Program-made: the position numbers and the translations under genes
Notes under the pieces: generated by a model
What the model saw: the letters and a program-made list of their open reading frames with translations, nothing else
Told to the model about the DNA's origin: nothing
Databases searched by the model: none
Shown: piece after piece, positions 7,389-10,568 of the stretch
Layout of the letters: every line of letters starts with the position of its first letter
How positions within the stretch are numbered: the first letter of the stretch is position 1
Assembly (NCBI GenBank): GCA_016926595.1
Contig: JAFGOG010000614.1
Coordinates: forward strand, 1 to 10,568
Reading direction: 5' to 3'
Length of the DNA: 10,568 nt
Origin: Anaerolineae bacterium
GTDB lineage: Bacteria > Chloroflexota > Anaerolineae > JAAYZQ01

Positions 7389-7958
7389 TTACGCTTCCCG
7401 CTCGCACAGATACCTCCGTCCCCGCTCCGTCATCTCCCAGATCCCCATCGGCGAGTCGCCTGCCAGCAGGCCCTGCTCCTTCATCTCGTGGCGCGCCCAT
7501 TGGGCAGTGTTGCGCCAGCGGATATCGCCCGTTTTCAGGGGAGCACGGTCATACTGGTTTAGCTCGTCGGCCATGATCTCGCCCACCCGATCCAGCACAT
7601 CGGCCACCACGCCGCGACCGCCCATCTCCTCCAAGGCCTGGAGGATAGGTAGATAGTAGACACCCTGCGGTGTCTTTTGCCCACGCTTGAGCTTTTTCGT
7701 GCGCGCCCCCTGCTTTCTCGTGCGGCGTGGGGGCTCCGGCTGAGGGGCTGCCGGCGGTTCAGCGAGCGGCAAGGGCCACGCATCTCGCAGGATCTGGAGT
7801 TGAGTGCGGGTGCCCACGAGCTTGCGCTGCCGGTCGGCCTCCGCGTTCAGCGTGTCGAGATCGCCTTGCAGGGCAGCCTGGGCATGTCGCGCCAAGCTCT
7901 CGTCCAGTGCCGCTGCCACGCTGGCCAGAAGCGTCTCAAAGGCTTGCTCGTCATTCAT
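7389..7958 (-). CDS. Small protein with Mrr N-terminal-like winged helix and no nuclease domain
   Basis: A 189-residue protein. Residues 1-60 are predicted by eye to be helical (Ala/Leu/Gln/Glu-rich). Residues 61-78 are a Pro/Ala linker, 79-95 a strongly basic stretch (RRTRKQGARTKKLKR), and 96-185 match the Mrr_N winged-helix pattern: TPQGVYYLPILQALEEMGG, then IRWRNTAQWARHEMKEQGLL and a wing ending GIWEMTERGRRYL. In Mrr-type restriction enzymes this domain is followed by a PD-(D/E)XK nuclease, which is absent here; the protein ends just after the wing. It therefore looks like a stand-alone DNA-binding or specificity component. ATG 7958 is chosen: AAAGGAGGAG lies 6 bases upstream, whereas the in-frame TTG at 7964 would abut that site. 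It follows the 228-residue gene by 29 bases and probably shares its transcript. Confidence 0.85.
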   Translation of the reverse strand: MNDEQAFETLLASVAAALDESLARHAQAALQGDLDTLNAEADRQRKLVGTRTQLQILRDAWPLPLAEPPAAPQPEPPRRTRKQGARTKKLKRGQKTPQGVYYLPILQALEEMGGRGVVADVLDRVGEIMADELNQYDRAPLKTGDIRWRNTAQWARHEMKEQGLLAGDSPMGIWEMTERGRRYLCEREA

Positions 7959-7964
7959 GTCCAA

Positions 7965-7974
7965 CTCCTCCTTT
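7965..7974 (-). promoter_or_regulatory. Ribosome binding site deciding the start of the Mrr_N-like gene
   Basis: AAAGGAGGAG on the minus strand with a six-base spacer to ATG 7958. The alternative TTG at 7964 is directly adjacent to the site and so is unlikely to be used. Confidence 0.7.
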
Positions 7975-7987
7975 GCCCGCTAACCCA

Positions 7988-8674
7988 TCACTTGCTCACC
8001 ACCATATCATACACCGGCGCCAACGCCCGCAATATCGTCAAGATCCGCCCGCTCACCCCCGGCCCCAGGTCGATCGCCTCCTGCTGCGGGATGGCCGTGA
8101 ACACGTGCAGATCCACCCACTTCTCTTCCGGCAGTTGCGCCAGCCGGCGAAACAGGCTGTCAGGCTTGACGTCGACCCACGGACCATCCAATGCATCCCG
8201 CCGCTGCATGCGCCCGCCAGAAGCCCGGAATTGGCACCCCAGTGCCCCCTCCTCGACCGAGCGATACAGGTCGCGCACGTACATGCTGTGGTTGATCATC
8301 GCCGCCAACAGCGCCGTCTGTATTGCCGTGCTCGTTTGCAGCCGGTCGCGAAAGTTCCGCCAGTGCACGTACCTATCGACACTATCGCGTGGATCTTGCA
8401 GGCCAGGCGTCTCCAGGTAGAGCCCGACCTCCACGTTCTTCCAGGTGTACACAAACAGCTTGGCATAGGGCCACGGATCGTAAAAATCGTACGCGTCCGG
8501 GTACGCCAGGTGCAGCTCCAGCCGGCGCCGCACGCCCCACGATTGAAAGGGCCGGCCCAACTGGTCGCGCAAATCGCGTGCCAGCACCCCACCCAGCGAC
8601 GCTCGACCCCGCCAGGTCGAGCCCTCCAGCTCCCCAAAGTCTGCCGGTCGAAATCCTTCGAATTCGACGATCAT
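7988..8674 (-). CDS. Uncharacterised 228-residue protein
   Basis: I do not recognise this protein. It opens MIVEFEGFRPADFGELEG, which faintly recalls the start of YktB-like (DUF1054) proteins, but the rest does not let me confirm this. A strand-rich core is visible at 71-89 (AKLFVYTWKN, VEVGLYLET), a helical middle at 105-145, and a second strand pair near 185-200 (KWVDLHVFTAIPQQEA). There is no signal peptide, membrane segment or clear nuclease or ATPase motif, so a soluble cytoplasmic protein is expected. ATG 8674 is chosen because GGAGG lies eight bases upstream; an in-frame start at 8719 would add 15 residues that overlap this ribosome site. It lies 63 bases after the GxxExxY gene and 29 bases before the Mrr_N-like gene, so these three probably form one transcription unit and may act together. 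Coding status is well supported by the ribosome site and spacing; function is unknown. Confidence 0.8.
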   Translation of the reverse strand: MIVEFEGFRPADFGELEGSTWRGRASLGGVLARDLRDQLGRPFQSWGVRRRLELHLAYPDAYDFYDPWPYAKLFVYTWKNVEVGLYLETPGLQDPRDSVDRYVHWRNFRDRLQTSTAIQTALLAAMINHSMYVRDLYRSVEEGALGCQFRASGGRMQRRDALDGPWVDVKPDSLFRRLAQLPEEKWVDLHVFTAIPQQEAIDLGPGVSGRILTILRALAPVYDMVVSK

Positions 8675-8680
8675 TGTCCT

Positions 8681-8690
8681 GACCTCCTCT
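8681..8690 (-). promoter_or_regulatory. Ribosome binding site deciding the start of the 228-residue gene
   Basis: AGAGGAGGTC on the minus strand, with GGAGG eight bases from ATG 8674. It rules against the longer frame that starts at 8719. Confidence 0.7.
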
Positions 8691-8737
8691 GCCTCAAAAA
8701 CACGCGGGCGCCGAATCACTCAGTGGCAAGCGTTCCA

Positions 8738-9157
8738 TCACTGCTGCTGTAGCTCTGGCGTGTGCACCAGCCGCTGGATGCCCATCGGTTTCTCCCCAAA
8801 GTTCACAAGCAGGCACAACCGGTAGTCGCCGTTGTGCAGATAGAGCAAGCATTGCTCCACGTCCTCGTCAAGGATCTGGCTGCGCGCCTTGGTCTCCAGG
8901 ATCAGCTCTCCCTCTTCATTCCACACCACGAAATCGACGCGCCGCTTTGTCACCACCTGCCCGTCATAGAGGATCGGCACTTCCACCTCGCGCTGGTACT
9001 GCAAGCCCTTCTTCGGCAGTGCCAGCTCCAGCGCACGTTGATAGTCGACCTCCATGCAGTGCAGGCCCAACTGGCGCTGCACGTCGATGCACGCGCCGAG
9101 TGTATCGTAGGACAGCCGGCTGAAATCGTACCCCTTTTTCGATCGCGATGCCGCCAT
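8738..9157 (-). CDS. GxxExxY-type PD-(D/E)XK protein
   Basis: A 139-residue protein of the GxxExxY family (PDDEXK_3 fold). The family block is seen as GLHCMEVDYQRALELALP at 31-48; its first glycine is replaced, since His33 stands where the G of GxxExxY usually lies, while Glu36 and Tyr39 are kept. A nuclease-like core follows: RVDFVVW with Asp75, then LILETKAR with Glu88 and Lys90 as the E-x-K pair. Members are short, so this is full length. The fold is that of PD-(D/E)XK nucleases, but a biochemical role for the family is not established to my knowledge. Such genes are often found beside repeats or mobile sequences, which fits the repeat block directly upstream. ATG 9157 has AGGAG about seven bases before it. 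It is the first gene after the repeat region and may begin a transcript with the next two genes. Confidence 0.9.
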   Translation of the reverse strand: MAASRSKKGYDFSRLSYDTLGACIDVQRQLGLHCMEVDYQRALELALPKKGLQYQREVEVPILYDGQVVTKRRVDFVVWNEEGELILETKARSQILDEDVEQCLLYLHNGDYRLCLLVNFGEKPMGIQRLVHTPELQQQ

Positions 9158-9213
9158 GGTTGCGCTCCTGTCAAATCGTGTTGTTCATGATTTACATGCT
9201 TGTCAGGCCGCGG

Positions 9214-9245
9214 AGACCTTTGGACCACATAGACCTTTGGACCAC
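9214..9245. repeat. Two tandem copies of a 15-base unit, period 17
   Basis: AGACCTTTGGACCAC occurs at 9214-9228 and again at 9231-9245, identical over 15 bases. The second copy also provides the left arm of the 13-base inverted repeat, so the tandem duplication is part of the larger repeat element. Confidence 0.8.
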
Positions 9246-9308
9246 GAACGCCCACGAAAGGCCGCGAAAAACACGAAAGAAAACGCTCGCGCCCCGGGAG
9301 CACCCCCC

Positions 9309-9340
9309 TTTCGTGCCTTTCGTCCATTTCGTGCCTTTCG
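9309..9340. repeat. Two tandem copies of TTTCGTGCCTTTCG, period 18
   Basis: TTTCGTGCCTTTCG is found at 9309-9322 and 9327-9340, identical over 14 bases. The units are partial complements of the CACGAAAG units on the other side of the element and so form alternative stems. Confidence 0.8.
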
Positions 9341-9400
9341 CGGTCCGAATATTCCGCTCATTTCGTGGTCCAGATACTACCACCCTTCGTGGTCCAAACA

Positions 9401-10568
9401 CTACTCAATCGGCCACCCCCCATGCGCCTCGATCACCGCGTCGATCTCCCCCATCAAGCGCATCGTCTCCTGGAGCGCCACCACGATGCGCTGGTAGTGG
9501 GCAACGTCCTCCTCGGTCAGCGTGCGCCCCGGCTCGCCGCCCGCGCCCCGCCGGTCGTAGAGCCACTTGTACAACACCTGGTAGCCGCCGACCTGGAAAT
9601 TCCACACCTCCGCCGGCACGCCCTCAAAATAGGAGCTGCGCGCGCGCTGCGAGGTGTCCAGGTAGACGCAGCCATCCTGGTAGCACGTGCTCTTGCCGAA
9701 GGCGCCGACCGTAGTGCCGGTGGCTCTTTCGACAAAGGTAGTGGTGGGGCGCCGTAGGGGCGACCCTCGCGGTCGCCCACCCTGGTTCCACGAGGCGGCG
9801 GGGTAGTCATCTTCCAGCAGGTGCAGGGCCACCAGGTCCGCGCCCAGGCCGACCAGGCGGGCGAATAGCGCCCGGTCCGAGGTCAGCGGCAGGCGGGGAA
9901 AGTCGATCTTGAGAAAGCCGGCGTAGCGCGTGCGGTAAGCTGGGCTGTGCAAGACGGCGTAGGTGTAGTGCAGCACATCTTCCGGGCCAAAAGTGGCCAA
10001 CAAATCACCGCAACCATCCGGGACAAAGCGCAATCCCAGCGTCTCGCTCAAGGCGGCGATGAATTCGGGGGCCAGGTTGGGGCGACGACCTCCCGGTGCA
10101 TCCGTGGGTTTCTGTCGATCAAAGAGTGTGGCATTCTTGATATCAGGGTAGAGATATCCCGGGAAAACCGTAGATCCATCTTTTATCTCCACAAACAGCG
10201 CTGGGGTTGGAGCTTTTGAAGCAACAGCATGTTGCCAGTCAGACATCTTGGTTTGCCTGACAATGTTGAGACAGAGGTTCGGTTTCTGAGCCACATGGTC
10301 CAGTAACTCGCGTCTGGGATAATCCATCGCCACCGTGCTGAAATAACACCAGCGTCGATCAAAAGGCCGATAGGAGCTCAACAAGATCGAATCCGCCCAA
10401 TTGGGATCACCCCGCAACTGCTTCCGGGCGCGCGACAACTGCCAGTCACGATTATCGCGCAAGTTGAATCGCGTTCGCAAGTCAGCATCACTCAACTGCC
10501 TGCTCCGCATTAGCCTGATTCGCTCTTTGATTTCGTCCTTATCGAAGGCGATCGCAAAATGATCACGA
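9401..10568 (-). CDS. Type ISP restriction-modification enzyme, C-terminal part, 5' end outside window
   Basis: The frame is open from the right edge (R-D-H-F-A-I-A-F-D-K before the first ATG at 10510), so about 388 residues of a longer protein are seen. Blocks such as LRDNRDWQLSRAR, SSYRPFDRRWCYF, FGPEDVLHYTYAVLHSPAYR and YFEGVPAEVWNFQVGGYQVL match the region after the methyltransferase in single-polypeptide Type ISP enzymes (LlaGI-like), which holds the DNA target-recognition part. In such enzymes a nuclease, a helicase-type translocase and an N6-adenine methyltransferase come first; these would lie beyond the window, or the gene may encode only the methyltransferase form. Near the C-terminus, between LLEDDYPAA and TTTFVERATG, a segment WNQGGRPRGSPLRRP interrupts a stretch that is usually shorter and corresponds to a palindromic repeat. 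The 3' end VALQETMRLMGEIDAVIEAHG is typical and intact. Confidence 0.9.
   Translation of the reverse strand, partial: RDHFAIAFDKDEIKERIRLMRSRQLSDADLRTRFNLRDNRDWQLSRARKQLRGDPNWADSILLSSYRPFDRRWCYFSTVAMDYPRRELLDHVAQKPNLCLNIVRQTKMSDWQHAVASKAPTPALFVEIKDGSTVFPGYLYPDIKNATLFDRQKPTDAPGGRRPNLAPEFIAALSETLGLRFVPDGCGDLLATFGPEDVLHYTYAVLHSPAYRTRYAGFLKIDFPRLPLTSDRALFARLVGLGADLVALHLLEDDYPAASWNQGGRPRGSPLRRPTTTFVERATGTTVGAFGKSTCYQDGCVYLDTSQRARSSYFEGVPAEVWNFQVGGYQVLYKWLYDRRGAGGEPGRTLTEEDVAHYQRIVVALQETMRLMGEIDAVIEAHGGWPIE
9750..9789. repeat. Palindromic dispersed-type repeat inside the restriction-modification gene
   Basis: GGGCGACC (9758-9765) and GGTCGCCC (9771-9778) form a perfect 8-base stem with a five-base loop CTCGC, preceded by CGCCGTAG and followed by ACCCTGGTTCC. 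This type of sequence, whose other frame reads GDREGRPYG, is one I know as a dispersed intergenic repeat in many GC-rich environmental bacteria. Here it sits in frame within a coding region and adds about 15 residues. Confidence 0.65.

Larger units (their letters stand above)
9214..9398. repeat. Composite palindromic repeat element, about 185 bases
   Basis: The outer parts hold a perfect 13-base inverted repeat, TTTGGACCACGAA at 9236-9248 and its complement at 9386-9398. Inside are several CACGAAAG units (9253, 9272) facing CTTTCGTG units (9308, 9327 region), and a CCGCGAAA/TTTCGCGG pair, so the stretch can fold into a long imperfect hairpin around a GC-rich centre near 9285-9300. The pattern is that of a dispersed intergenic repeat rather than a gene. 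It ends three bases after the end of the restriction-modification coding region in transcription order. Confidence 0.7.
9158..9400. other. Gene-free stretch of 243 bases filled with short repeats
   Basis: Between the restriction-modification stop and the GxxExxY start there is no credible gene; frames through it translate only low-complexity Lys/Gly/Thr or Arg/Pro strings. Nearly all of it (9214-9398) is a repeat-rich element. A TTGACA on the minus strand at 9174-9169 lies only 12 bases before the ATG, overlapping the ribosome site region, so it is not a usable -35 for this gene. Confidence 0.7.

Noticed and set aside
6467..7576. Long plus-strand open frame of 369 codons
   Set aside because: It lies opposite the helicase N-terminal region, has no ribosome site or recognisable domain, and runs across the gap into the next gene. 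It is a shadow of GC-biased codon use.
9169..9174. TTGACA as a -35 promoter box on the minus strand
   Set aside because: It is only 12 bases from the ATG at 9157, leaving no room for a -10 box and ribosome site.
9214..9398. CRISPR array
   Set aside because: Units are 14-15 bases with 2-4 base spacing and are inverted relative to each other; there are no unique spacers of regular length and no cas genes.
9192..9401. Minus-strand frame of 69 codons in the repeat region
   Set aside because: Its Lys/Gly/Thr-rich translation comes from the tandem repeat units, and no ribosome site is seen; it is not a gene.

Overview
The window looks like a GC-rich bacterial chromosome fragment with a dense accessory (defence-type) gene cluster. 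Every protein-coding gene I can support lies on the minus strand, so transcription runs from the right edge to the left. The organism is probably an environmental bacterium. The cgcgaaa/cacgaaa-rich intergenic repeat and the GGGCGACC..GGTCGCCC palindrome are of a kind I associate with Chloroflexota and similar GC-rich lineages, but that assignment is a guess from style and not proven here.

Layout in transcription order: (1) 10568-9401, the C-terminal part of a Type ISP restriction-modification enzyme (target-recognition end), cut by the right edge and carrying a palindromic repeat in frame; (2) 9400-9158, a gene-free stretch built of short direct and inverted repeats bounded by a perfect 13-base inverted repeat; (3) 9157-8738, a small GxxExxY-type PD-(D/E)XK protein; (4) 8674-7988, a 228-residue protein I do not recognise; (5) 7958-7389, a 189-residue protein with an Mrr N-terminal-like winged helix but no nuclease domain; (6) 7282-3686, a 1198-residue RecD-like SF1 helicase with a cysteine-bearing N-terminal region and a C-terminal nuclease-like domain; (7) 3513-2431, a Fic-domain AMP-transferase with an N-terminal inhibitory motif and a C-terminal winged helix; (8) 2429-1, an open-ended protein of at least 809 residues with two RNA polymerase alpha-CTD-like helix-hairpin-helix modules, a sigma region 4-like helix-turn-helix and a large uncharacterised C-terminal region.

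The last two genes are separated by one base and must be cotranscribed. The helicase lies 172 bases upstream of them. Genes 3 to 5 form a tight run with strong Shine-Dalgarno sites. Together with the restriction-modification gene this reads as a defence island. The most interesting candidate is the set helicase-nuclease, Fic enzyme and alpha-CTD/sigma-4 protein: one could imagine DNA recognition and processing linked to protein AMPylation and to contact with promoter DNA or RNA polymerase. That joint function is inference; the sequence shows only the domains and their adjacency.
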